64,000 nt of DNA from Pelovirga terrestris (GTDB taxonomy: Bacteria > Desulfobacterota > Desulfuromonadia > Desulfuromonadales > Geopsychrobacteraceae), in contig NZ_JACWUN010000007.1 in the NCBI RefSeq assembly GCF_014773365.1, positions 62,001-126,000 on the forward strand. The letters run 5' to 3'. Of the stretch, positions 8,093 through 16,368 are shown piece after piece. The notes below the pieces were generated by a model that was given only the letters and a program-made list of their open reading frames with translations, was not told the origin of the DNA and made no database searches. Positions within the stretch are counted from its first letter, which is position 1; each line of letters opens with the position of its first letter. The translations under genes were made by a program, and so were the position numbers.

Positions 8093-9015
8093 ACCACTTG
8101 CTGTCGCTGGTATACCAGACAGACCCAATCTTCACGGTAACGTGGTGGCAACACGTTTAGCTCCGTGCCGGTAAAGGCTGCTGTGACCAGGGATTCTTTT
8201 TCCTTGAGGATGCCTGATAATATCAGCCAACCTCCGGGTCGCACATGTTGAAGCAACGCCTTTTTCAGGCGGATATTTTCCTCGGCCAGGATATTGGCAA
8301 CCACCAGGTCATAATGACCATCAATCTTTTCCAGGGGATCGCTGGTCACGGTTATCCGTCCAGTAAGATTGTTGCGCACCACATTTTCCCGCGCTACCTC
8401 ACAAGCCACCGGATCGATATCGGTTGCAACCACCCGGTCACAACCAAGCGCCGCAGCACCTATGGCCAAGATACCCGATCCGGTACCAACATCAAGCAAT
8501 CGCAGGGGGCGTTGATGGCCCTCCAGTTGCTCGGCGATGGCGTCCAAGCACAGCCGCGTGGTTGCGTGGGTGCCGGTACCAAAGGCCATACCCGGATCAA
8601 TTTCGATTGCTACCTGGTTTTTTTCGACATACGGAGCTTCCCAGCTCGGATGGACAATCAGCCGATTGCCAACCTGAAAACCGGTAAAGTGCTGTTTCCA
8701 GCTCTGAGCCCAATCAACCTGCGGTAAAGATTGACTGGCCGTCAAACTGAGGGTACCAGGGGTAAACACCGGCAACGCAGCAAAAGCCGACCAGAGCTGT
8801 TGAAGCAGCAGTGCAGCGGGGACTTCCAGGGCAAAATAGGCCGTCAAGGTGTAATCTTTATCCAGATCCAACGGGTTATCGGGCACCTCAAAGGTATCCA
8901 ACTGCCTGTCTTCGATCAGGATGCCACAGCACTGCTGCTCCATCAGCACTGCGCAAGCCACCTCAACCAATACCCCTTTGAGTTTAACATCTATGGACAA
9001 ATAGTTTTCTTTCAT
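8089..9015 (-). CDS. prmA: Ribosomal protein L11 methyltransferase
   Basis: 308 aa from ATG 9015. A GTG two codons upstream (9021) is an equal possibility because neither has a strong ribosome-binding site. The N-terminal substrate-recognition part (about 1-110) is followed by a Rossmann methyltransferase domain. Its AdoMet motif is LLDVGTGSGILAIGAAALG and its NPPF-like region is VVANILAEE. GMAFGTGTHATTRLCL just before motif I is diagnostic of PrmA. It trimethylates L11. rsmE follows with a 4-nt overlap. Confidence 0.94.
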   Translation of the reverse strand: MKENYLSIDVKLKGVLVEVACAVLMEQQCCGILIEDRQLDTFEVPDNPLDLDKDYTLTAYFALEVPAALLLQQLWSAFAALPVFTPGTLSLTASQSLPQVDWAQSWKQHFTGFQVGNRLIVHPSWEAPYVEKNQVAIEIDPGMAFGTGTHATTRLCLDAIAEQLEGHQRPLRLLDVGTGSGILAIGAAALGCDRVVATDIDPVACEVARENVVRNNLTGRITVTSDPLEKIDGHYDLVVANILAEENIRLKKALLQHVRPGGWLILSGILKEKESLVTAAFTGTELNVLPPRYREDWVCLVYQRQQVV

Positions 9016-9362
9016 GCTCACTAATTAGCAGAAATTATATATAAAAATCAACAGATAATCTCCCACTTGCCTGGTTTTACCGAACCAGGGCACAAAGATC
9101 CCAGTGCTTGGTAAGCTTACCGGTCCCCCCCCCTGAGGCTAAAATTAAAAAACACTATTATTATCCTTGCACTCACAACCCCAACCTGCTAAAGTCTCCG
9201 GAAACTTCTCATGAGCGTTCACTATTCAATAAGGTTTCTTTATTGCTTTCCACATTGAAATAGGTAGCTTGCAGGTTTTTATTGCCCCAAGAGTTTGCCT
9301 CTGTAGATTAAAACTAACTACACGCACCGTCCTGATTGGTTACAATTTAAAGGAGACAGTCC
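9016..9362. other. Intergenic region with palindromes, divergent prmA / response regulator
   Basis: No gene is seen. The stretch holds an inverted repeat CCTGGTT...AACCAGG (9070-9089), a perfect 12-bp palindrome GGTAAGCTTACC (9110-9121), a run of nine C residues (about 9123-9131), and an imperfect palindrome around TCCGGA near 9198. It should contain the promoters for prmA (leftward) and for the response regulator at 9363 (rightward, AAGGAGA ribosome-binding site). The palindromes are candidate operators, possibly for the adjacent OmpR-type regulator, but none could be matched to a known site. Confidence 0.4.
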
Positions 9363-10037
9363 ATGCGTATCCTGGTGGTTGAAGACGAAAAAAAAGTCGC
9401 AGGTTTTATCAAGCGTGGCCTCGAAGAGGAAGGACTCTCTGTCGATCTGGCTGAAGATGGCGAGACCGGACTGACCTTGGGCGCCACGGGAAAGTACGAC
9501 CTGATTCTGATGGATGTCATGCTCCCTAAAATGGATGGACTCAGCGCGATTCAATCCCTGCGCGAGAAGAACGTCAGCACCCCGATACTGTGTCTGACGG
9601 CCAAAGACACCGTGGAAGATATCGTTGCCGGACTGGACTGCGGCAGCGATGATTACCTGACCAAACCTTTTGCCTTTGCCGAACTGGTGTCTCGGGTTAA
9701 GGCCCTGATCAGGCGCAACGCCCGGGATCGGGGCGCCGAACTGTTATTTGCTGATCTACGCATCGACCCGGTATCCCATAAAGTCTGGAGAAACGATAAG
9801 GAGATCGACCTGACCTCCAAGGAATATGCTCTGCTGGAATACTTCATGCGCAACCCTAATCAGGCACTAACACGTACCATGATTGCTGAGCAGGTGTGGG
9901 ATTATACCTTTGACACCTTCACCAACATTATTGATGTGTACGTCAATTATCTGCGCAAAAAAATTGATCGCGGCTTTGACACAAAACTGATCCACACGGT
10001 GCGAGGTGTTGGCTATATGCTCAGGGAGCCGGAATAG
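9363..10037 (+). CDS. OmpR/CusR-type response regulator
   Basis: 224 aa. The receiver domain (1-118) carries the acidic pocket E7-D8, the phospho-acceptor D51 (LILMDVMLP), T80-region LTAKD and K102-region TKPFAF. The C-terminal winged helix (about 125-222) has the OmpR recognition region TNIIDVYVNYLRKKID and ends HTVRGVGYMLR. Sequence style is closest to the CusR/CopR heavy-metal group, but the signal cannot be deduced. The ATG follows AAGGAGA. The partner kinase begins 2 nt after the stop, so the pair is one operon. Confidence 0.93.
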   Translation: MRILVVEDEKKVAGFIKRGLEEEGLSVDLAEDGETGLTLGATGKYDLILMDVMLPKMDGLSAIQSLREKNVSTPILCLTAKDTVEDIVAGLDCGSDDYLTKPFAFAELVSRVKALIRRNARDRGAELLFADLRIDPVSHKVWRNDKEIDLTSKEYALLEYFMRNPNQALTRTMIAEQVWDYTFDTFTNIIDVYVNYLRKKIDRGFDTKLIHTVRGVGYMLREPE

Positions 10038-10038
10038 A

Positions 10039-11463
10039 TTGCCCTTCCTCAGAACCTTCTGCAGGCAGTTACTATCGCCGCCCCTGATGGCCCTGGCAGT
10101 CATCCTGGGAATCAGCGCTTTTTTGTGGCAATCTGCCCTTTATCAAGGAATGCTTGACCGCATTGACACAGAGCTGCAACGGACTGCCGACATCCTTGAC
10201 TATCTCCAGCTCAACTTGCCGCTGGAAGAAAGAACAACAGCCACTTCTTGTGAGTTGGCCACGGCCCCCCTGCAACGACTACTGGACGAATGGCACTTTG
10301 CCCGCTATTCCCCCAGCGGCGACCTGATCTGCTTCTCTACCTCGGGGGGTCACTCACAGGTTGCCATGCCCGACCAGCTACCGACTGGCAACAAAATCCT
10401 CTTTTTTTCCGTCAGCCAGAATAAAACCCGACGCGCCCTGGCGTGGCCGATAAAAGATTCGAGTGAAATAATCGCTTACCAACTCTTAAGTACGGACCTT
10501 GGCTCCTTCTCGGCCCTCCTGTTGCGCTGGCGCCTGGCATTGCTTCTTGCATCGCTCCTTATCATAGCGGCGGCCTCGCACTATCTTGTTAGTCTGCAGC
10601 GCAAGCACAACAACCAGGGCTTAAAACGATTGCTCAGACATATTGACGATATCAGGCCGGACCAGCCCACCCAGCCCTTGGCCACAGACCAGCTCAACTC
10701 AACGGCAGTGCGCGAACTTGCCGAAAGCTGTGATCGATTGATCGAGCGGATGTTTTCCGCGCTCCATCGAGCCCGCCAATTTTCAGCCCACGTTGCCCAT
10801 GAACTGCGCACACCCCTGACCATTTTGCGTGGCGAAACGGAAATTGCCCTACGGCGCAAAAGTGAAATTACCGACATTCGCCAGGTGCTGGAATCCAATC
10901 TGGAAGAGATCACTCGCATGAGTTATCTGGTTGACGATCTGCTGACCCTATCCAAAAGTGATCTGGGGGAGATTCCGCTACAACCAACAACTATTAGCCT
11001 GCATCAATTGCTGAAAGACCTGCAACGTCAAGGGCAGGTCCTTGCCGGGGGAAAAGAGATTCTGCTCGAGCTGGATTGCCCAGACACCGGGATCGTTATC
11101 CAAGCTGACGAACTGCGCTTAAGGCAGGCCATTCTGAATTTACTGACCAATGCTATTCGCTATACCCCCACGTCAGGGGTCGTTACTATCGCTGCCAGGG
11201 TCACAGAATCTGCGGTGACGATAAGGATCAGCGACACTGGAATCGGTATCGAGGAGCGCCACCTCCAGCATATCTTTGACAGATTTTACCGGGTGGATAA
11301 AAATATCCATCAATACGATGGTGGCACAGGTCTGGGCTTAGCCATTGTCAAATGGGTTGTTGATGCCCACCATGGGAGCATCAGCGTCTCCTCCACTCCC
11401 GGACAAGGAAGCAGCTTTACCATCACCTTGCCGAAAAGCCGGAACAACAGCACCAGGGGATAA
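10039..11463 (+). CDS. Sensor histidine kinase, partner of the OmpR-type regulator
   Basis: 474 aa from a TTG at 10039, 2 nt after the regulator's stop and about 10 nt after GGGAG. The longer frame would overlap the regulator. Order: first membrane helix (about 15-36), a roughly 120-residue periplasmic sensor, second membrane helix (LALLLASLLIIAAASHYLV, about 162-185), HAMP-like linker, HisKA with H254 (AHELRTPLTILRGE), then HATPase_c with N, G1 (ISDTGIGI) and G2 (GGTGLGLAI) boxes. It should autophosphorylate and pass phosphate to D51 of the upstream regulator. Confidence 0.92.
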   Translation: MPFLRTFCRQLLSPPLMALAVILGISAFLWQSALYQGMLDRIDTELQRTADILDYLQLNLPLEERTTATSCELATAPLQRLLDEWHFARYSPSGDLICFSTSGGHSQVAMPDQLPTGNKILFFSVSQNKTRRALAWPIKDSSEIIAYQLLSTDLGSFSALLLRWRLALLLASLLIIAAASHYLVSLQRKHNNQGLKRLLRHIDDIRPDQPTQPLATDQLNSTAVRELAESCDRLIERMFSALHRARQFSAHVAHELRTPLTILRGETEIALRRKSEITDIRQVLESNLEEITRMSYLVDDLLTLSKSDLGEIPLQPTTISLHQLLKDLQRQGQVLAGGKEILLELDCPDTGIVIQADELRLRQAILNLLTNAIRYTPTSGVVTIAARVTESAVTIRISDTGIGIEERHLQHIFDRFYRVDKNIHQYDGGTGLGLAIVKWVVDAHHGSISVSSTPGQGSSFTITLPKSRNNSTRG

Positions 11464-11581
11464 ACTCGAAAAGCGTGTTTGCCGGCAATCCTTTTTTTCG
11501 TCGCCACTGACTTTTTTACTTTACAATCACCCTCTCATCGTGTAGTGTCTCTACAAATGGAGCTCTTTCGGGAGACTCCGG

Positions 11582-11625
11582 CCCCGAAGACCTACCCCCC
11601 CTCCAGGTCTTCGGGGTTTTTTTTT
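11582..11625 (+). terminator. Rho-independent terminator before the thiolase-like gene
   Basis: A perfect 12-bp stem (CCCCGAAGACCT at 11582-11593 pairing with AGGTCTTCGGGG at 11605-11616), an 11-nt C-rich loop, and a run of nine T. It lies 118 nt after the kinase stop and only 24 nt before the thiolase-like start codon. It may end the regulator/kinase transcript or act as an attenuator in the leader of the next gene. Confidence 0.9.
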
Positions 11626-11649
11626 AATATTCACCTGGAGGTGTCGTCA

Positions 11650-13248
11650 ATGTCCTTCCAACCACGACCTGTTTACCTGGCCGACTCCTTAATGCTCCCG
11701 GTTGGCAAATATAACGGTCATCATCGTCCGGCACTGAGCTTCTTTGAGCTTGTCGATCAGCTTAGCCCCCTGGTGCAAAAGCATCACACCTCATTGCAAA
11801 AAATTGGCTGTATTATTGTTGGCAGTCAGAATCCGTTCGCTTTTTCCGGCATCGACAATGTGGCAGCAAAAATCAGTGGTCGCCTCGGCATCAGCGGGGC
11901 CAAATCGATCCTGGTTGATACGGCCTCGTCCTCCGGCGCCAGCGCCTTTGAGGCCGCTTACCTTGAGGTCGCTTCCGGCCAGCACGACCAGGTACTGGCC
12001 ATTGGCATCCAGAAGATGACCGACGCCACGACCGCTGCGGCAACCCGTATTGTCGCCGGGGTGATCGATCGCGAGGAAGCAGAATACGGCCTGACCATGC
12101 CCGCCTGTGGAGCCCTGGTAGCGCGGAGCCTGATGGAAGAATTCAACCTCTCCGAGGATCAGTGGACTTCGTTTTCAGCACGCCTGACCGAACGAGCTCA
12201 CCATTATGCCGCACAAAACCCTGATGCCCATCTGAATTATGAGATCCCCGTCGACACCTATTTTGCTGATATCACGAGCGGCAAAAACTATCTATACTAT
12301 GATCCGTTGCATTACTACGATTTCTGCCCCATGTCGGATGGCGTTGCTGCCTGTCTGTTGACCGCAGCCCCGAGCGCGGTCCGGGTCAGCGGTATCGGTT
12401 CCGGAACCGATATACCGACCATTGCAGACCGCTTGACCTTCACCAGCTTTCCAGCAACCCGGATCGCCCTCACCCAGGCCCTGGACAAGGCGAAGCTCAG
12501 TAGTCTTGATCAGCTGGCTGGATCCCTCCATATCAACATGCACGACCCGTTTAACGGCTTTGGTCCAATCAACCTGGTCGATCTCGGCGTAATTCCCCGA
12601 AGCCTGCTACTGGAAGGGCTCCTTGATAATAACCTTACCGGACCCACCGGACGTTTTCCCACCAATCTGACCGGCGGCCTGAAAGGACGCGGCCACCCGC
12701 TGGGGGCAACCGGCATGGTGCAAATTGTTGAAAACCATCGTTTCTTGACCAGCGGTCGATATCAGGCGGCGCTGTCGCACTCTATTGGTGGGCCAATCAA
12801 CAATAACGTGGTGGTATTGCTGGAAACCGAACGAAGTTTTCTTGAACGCCAACCAACCACCTCTCAATCCGGCGACGAGATCTCCCTGGGCCGGCTTAAA
12901 CCCGCCGGCATGAGCCTGGAGACAGTCCTCGGTGAAAAGCAACGCTGCGTGGCCCGCCTGCTGGCAAAAACATCCCGACACAATTTCCGCAGTGGCGACA
13001 TTGAGCGTACCCTGCTGCTCATTTCCGTCCGCCATGAAAAACATGACTATCGCTTCCTGATCGGCATCGACCCGCAGGCCGCCACCGCACTTGATACCTT
13101 TGCTGCCGGCGACAAGATACTCCTGCAACAAATGGATGAACAGCTCCATGTCAATGATGTGCCTATCCGCCGGCTCTACCGAAAAACCATTGAAGGGATG
13201 GTCGATCTGGCCGATTCAGCATTCCGCCATCTTGGCCTGAAAAAATGA
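11650..13248 (+). CDS. Thiolase-fold protein lacking the nucleophilic cysteine, with C-terminal extension
   Basis: 532 aa from ATG 11650, 8 nt after GGAGG. An upstream in-frame extension crosses the terminator and is not credible. Residues 1-395 are thiolase-like, with the SCP2-type signature GGLKGRGHPLGATGMVQIVE that holds the catalytic histidine. The nucleophile loop, normally V-N-x-x-C-x-S-G, reads VDTASSSGASAF, putting Ser93 in the cysteine position. The C-terminal C-x-G motif reads HSIGGPINN, so the second cysteine is also absent. About 120 further residues (410-532) have no domain I recognise. It is unlikely to be an ordinary acetyl-CoA acetyltransferase. A cysteine-less aldolase-type (Ltp2-like) or non-catalytic role is possible. 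Confidence 0.75.
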   Translation: MSFQPRPVYLADSLMLPVGKYNGHHRPALSFFELVDQLSPLVQKHHTSLQKIGCIIVGSQNPFAFSGIDNVAAKISGRLGISGAKSILVDTASSSGASAFEAAYLEVASGQHDQVLAIGIQKMTDATTAAATRIVAGVIDREEAEYGLTMPACGALVARSLMEEFNLSEDQWTSFSARLTERAHHYAAQNPDAHLNYEIPVDTYFADITSGKNYLYYDPLHYYDFCPMSDGVAACLLTAAPSAVRVSGIGSGTDIPTIADRLTFTSFPATRIALTQALDKAKLSSLDQLAGSLHINMHDPFNGFGPINLVDLGVIPRSLLLEGLLDNNLTGPTGRFPTNLTGGLKGRGHPLGATGMVQIVENHRFLTSGRYQAALSHSIGGPINNNVVVLLETERSFLERQPTTSQSGDEISLGRLKPAGMSLETVLGEKQRCVARLLAKTSRHNFRSGDIERTLLLISVRHEKHDYRFLIGIDPQAATALDTFAAGDKILLQQMDEQLHVNDVPIRRLYRKTIEGMVDLADSAFRHLGLKK

Positions 13249-13303
13249 GGTCTCTGCGCATCCGCACAGTTTCAACCGTCAACGAACATGATAGCATCCG
13301 CTG

Positions 13304-14683
13304 ATGCGCATAACGGTCAAACAACAGATTCTTCTCGCTCCAGCGACGATCCTGCTGCTGCTGCTGCTGCTGCTGGGGTTCATGCACTACACCTACTGGG
13401 ACCTCAACAGCAAAAGACGCAGCATTAAAGCGGCAGAAACCACCTTTGTCGCTCTGGCTGAGGCTGACATGGCGGCTCGCAGACTGCACGTTTTACTGCG
13501 TGTCATTCAGCACAGCGGCATGGCTGCCCCGGAAGACCTGGCGCTCATTGTTGATCTTTATGAACGTCTGCTCTCGGCCATTGGCCGGATTGAGCCTGTT
13601 GGAACGGTAAAAAGCTCCGAACAGATTGCCTATCTGGCCGATCTGGCGCGCAGTCTTAACCCTGCTGCCGGTCTCGAACCTGAAAACACAGCACCCTTGT
13701 TTGCCCAGCTGAGGGCTGAACTTTCCGGCCTCTCCAGCCTGACTCAGAACCATCGAAATCACCTGCGCCAGGCCCATGAACAGGATATCAACCAACTGGT
13801 TGAACGGACGGTTCTGGTGACTATCGGGGTGTTGATTATCGCCGTACTGCTGGGACTGTCGATCTCCATCTATTTCAGTCGGCGCATTTTAAGCAGGATC
13901 CAGACCATCTCCGCCAATGCCGCCCGCATTGCCGACGGCAGTATCGATCTGCCGCCGGTTCCGGAGCGCATTCAAGACGAGATGGATGTTCTGGCGCGTT
14001 CCATCAATCGCATGGCGACCCGATTGATTCAGGTCGTCGGTACCGAAAAACTCCTGGAAGGAGCGGAAGAAGAACGCCGCCGCATTGCCATGGATCTCCA
14101 TGATCAATCACTCTCCGACCTGTCCGGCATTCTGCGCGGCCTGCAATCCCTGTCCGAGCTGCAGACTCTGGATGCTGCCGGTGACCGTATCAGCGGCCTC
14201 GAACGCGATCTTCACAAGGCCATCGCCAACCTGCGCGACATCATGAACAACCTGCACCCACAAACCCTCGATATTCTTGGTCTCGGTGCCGCCATCGAAG
14301 CCCATATCGATCAGCTTGACCAGCCAACAGGCAGCCCGGCTTGCCATCTGCATATCGACTCCCGAGTGGCAGACTTGAAGCTTGATCGGATCAAACAACT
14401 GACCATTTATCGCGTAGCCATTGAGGCTATCCAGAACGTTCACAAGCATGCAGCTGCCAGCCGCTACGAGGTTAATCTGGAACTGCGTGAAGCAACCCTG
14501 GTGTTTTCTGTTGAAGACAACGGCTGTGGCTTTAATAGCGACCGAAAACACGAACAGGGACGCGGACTCAATAATATCCGAGAGCGCGCCAGAGCCATTG
14601 GTGCTCAGGTACAGTGGAAGCCGTCACGCTTCTCCAGCGGTACCCGCTTTGAACTCACCCTGGACACCGCCATTTCAAGTTAA
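13304..14683 (+). CDS. NarX/NarL-type sensor histidine kinase (HisKA_3)
   Basis: 459 aa. First membrane helix (about 10-28) is encoded largely by eight CTG repeats (octaleucine). A periplasmic domain of about 125 residues follows, then a second membrane helix (TVLVTIGVLIIAVLLGLSI, about 168-188), a HAMP domain, HisKA_3 with H266 (RRRIAMDLHDQSLSDLSG) and a HATPase_c domain (VEDNGCGF, GRGLNNIRERA). This architecture pairs with NarL/FixJ-type regulators, and one follows 11 nt downstream. The signal is unknown. Confidence 0.9.
   Translation: MRITVKQQILLAPATILLLLLLLLGFMHYTYWDLNSKRRSIKAAETTFVALAEADMAARRLHVLLRVIQHSGMAAPEDLALIVDLYERLLSAIGRIEPVGTVKSSEQIAYLADLARSLNPAAGLEPENTAPLFAQLRAELSGLSSLTQNHRNHLRQAHEQDINQLVERTVLVTIGVLIIAVLLGLSISIYFSRRILSRIQTISANAARIADGSIDLPPVPERIQDEMDVLARSINRMATRLIQVVGTEKLLEGAEEERRRIAMDLHDQSLSDLSGILRGLQSLSELQTLDAAGDRISGLERDLHKAIANLRDIMNNLHPQTLDILGLGAAIEAHIDQLDQPTGSPACHLHIDSRVADLKLDRIKQLTIYRVAIEAIQNVHKHAAASRYEVNLELREATLVFSVEDNGCGFNSDRKHEQGRGLNNIRERARAIGAQVQWKPSRFSSGTRFELTLDTAISS
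13352..13375 (+). repeat. (CTG)8 trinucleotide repeat
   Basis: Eight perfect CTG units inside the kinase gene, encoding eight leucines in its first transmembrane helix. Unit changes would stay in frame and only lengthen or shorten the helix. Confidence 0.95.
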
Positions 14684-14694
14684 CGGAGTCAAGC

Positions 14695-15462
14695 ATGCCA
14701 ACCCCCCTGGAAATCCTCATTGCTGAAGACAACCCCAAAGATTTGGAGTTTCTCGAACACCTCTTTTCCCAATGGCCTGAGCAGGTCAACGTTACCCGTG
14801 CGCCGACCGGACTGGTGGCGCTGGAAATCGGCAGCGAACGCAAGCGACCGTTAATTGTCAGTGATATTCAGATGCCGGAACTCAACGGGGTGGAATTCGC
14901 CCGCCAACTGTGGAGTAAGCAACCGCAGGCACGGATCGTTTTCTGGAGTCAATTCAAGGATGAAATGTACGTACGCTCCCTGGTTAAAATAGTTCCGCCG
15001 GAAACGGTCTACGGCTACGTCCTTAAATCAGCAAGCAAGGAGCAGATCAGTTCAGCCATTCGCACCGTCCTGATCGATGAACAATGCTGGATCGCCCCTG
15101 AAGTACGCAAAGTTCAAGGACGCGCCGGTCACAGCTTGACGGCCTTGTCTGACATCGAATATGAGGCGCTGCTCGATATTTCCCTGGGGCTGACCGATAA
15201 CCTGATGGCGCAGCGCCGTTATCTGTCGCGGCGCGGCATTCAGAGTCGCCTCAACTCCCTGTATAACAAACTGGGTCTCGATCAGGAACAGTTCCACAGT
15301 GAAAAATATGGAGATTCCTTTAACTTGCGCAATCGTGCCGTTGCCGTTTCCCTGGCCCGCGGTCTGGTAAATGCTTTTGAGATGGAGCACGAGGAAAAGG
15401 AATTTCAGGAATGGTTTACCCGCTATAAACGCAGTCAAAAAAGCCGCCAACAAACTACATGA
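14695..15462 (+). CDS. NarL/LuxR-like response regulator
   Basis: 255 aa; ATG after GGAGTCAAGC. The receiver domain (1-125) has the acidic E11-D12 pair and phospho-acceptor D57 (LIVSDIQMPELNG). The usual T/S and K positions appear as FWSQF and LKSAS. The region about 148-195 (LTALSDIEYEALLDISLGLTDNLMAQRRYLSRRGIQSRLNS) resembles a LuxR-type helix-turn-helix but is diverged, and a tail of about 55 charged residues follows. It forms a pair with the kinase 11 nt upstream. DNA targets are unknown; the adjacent thiolase-like and GntR-type genes are candidates. Confidence 0.85.
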   Translation: MPTPLEILIAEDNPKDLEFLEHLFSQWPEQVNVTRAPTGLVALEIGSERKRPLIVSDIQMPELNGVEFARQLWSKQPQARIVFWSQFKDEMYVRSLVKIVPPETVYGYVLKSASKEQISSAIRTVLIDEQCWIAPEVRKVQGRAGHSLTALSDIEYEALLDISLGLTDNLMAQRRYLSRRGIQSRLNSLYNKLGLDQEQFHSEKYGDSFNLRNRAVAVSLARGLVNAFEMEHEEKEFQEWFTRYKRSQKSRQQTT

Positions 15463-15549
15463 AGCAACCGCATATTGTCGGCTTTTACGACCCTTGTTTT
15501 TACTCAATGGCTATGCTAAAAGGTCATACCATATAAACGGGAGACAAAC

Positions 15550-16287
15550 ATGGCCACCGTATTCAAACCGATTCGTCCCAAAAAATTATCAGAAGAAATC
15601 GTTGACCAGATTAAAGAGCTGATCTCACGTGGTGACCTCGGCCCCGGTCAGCGCATCCCATCTGAGCGTGAACTGGCGACTTTTTTAGGTGTCAGCCGCC
15701 CCTCGGTGCGTGAAGCAATTATGGTGCTCGAAGCGATGGGATTTCTTGAGTCCCGTCAAGGCGGCGGGACCTATGTTCGCTCCCTTGCCGATGTCGCCAT
15801 GGCCGATCCTTTGGCCAGCATGGTCGAACGTCGCGATCCACGCATGTTGCATGCCCTGACCGAGGTTCGCATGGGACTGGAAACCTGGTCAGCCTACTTG
15901 GCAGCAAAGCGAGCGGAACAACCGGAAATTGATCGCTTACGTGAAATCTATACGGTCATGGAGGAACAAGCTGAAAGCGGCGGATGGGATCCGGAGATCG
16001 ACTTCCAGTTCCACCTGACGATCACTGCCGCAACCCACAATACCATCCAGGTTCACGTACTGAACACCATTCAGACCCTGTTTCAAACCACGATTATGGT
16101 CGCCCTCGGCGAATTTTACAGCAAAGAGGGGTATGTTGAATTGCTGCTTAATCACCACCGTGACATTCTTGAGGCAATTGAAGCCCGTGATCCGGAGCGG
16201 GCGCGAGCTAAAATGCTGGTGCACTTGAATCTGGTAGAAGAAAAGCTCGCGATGTTTTTAAATAAAGAACGCCCCGACACCATCTGA
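15550..16287 (+). CDS. FadR-subfamily GntR transcriptional regulator
   Basis: 245 aa; ATG after GGGAGACAAAC. The N-terminal winged helix (about 8-75) has the GntR pattern (RIPSERELATFLGVSRPSVREAI, LEAMGFLESRQGGGTYV). The C-terminal FCD domain (about 95-230) is all-helical with metal-binding-type residues (D..FH..ita, then HHRDILEAIEARD). FCD regulators usually respond to organic acids or acyl compounds such as pyruvate, lactate or long-chain acyl-CoA. The effector here is unknown. Its closeness to the thiolase-like gene suggests, weakly, a role in acyl metabolism. Confidence 0.9.
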   Translation: MATVFKPIRPKKLSEEIVDQIKELISRGDLGPGQRIPSERELATFLGVSRPSVREAIMVLEAMGFLESRQGGGTYVRSLADVAMADPLASMVERRDPRMLHALTEVRMGLETWSAYLAAKRAEQPEIDRLREIYTVMEEQAESGGWDPEIDFQFHLTITAATHNTIQVHVLNTIQTLFQTTIMVALGEFYSKEGYVELLLNHHRDILEAIEARDPERARAKMLVHLNLVEEKLAMFLNKERPDTI

Positions 16288-16368
16288 AGAAAATCTTTTT
16301 ATGACGGTGGCACCTTCCAGCCCTTGTTTTAGCCGGCAGGGCAAATCAACGCAACCCAGCGAGAGTAC

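Noticed and set aside
9155-9185. Further copy of the dispersed repeat (ATTATTATCCTTGCACTCAC)
   Set aside because: Only a short stretch resembles the repeat; the terminal inverted repeats and the second end are absent.
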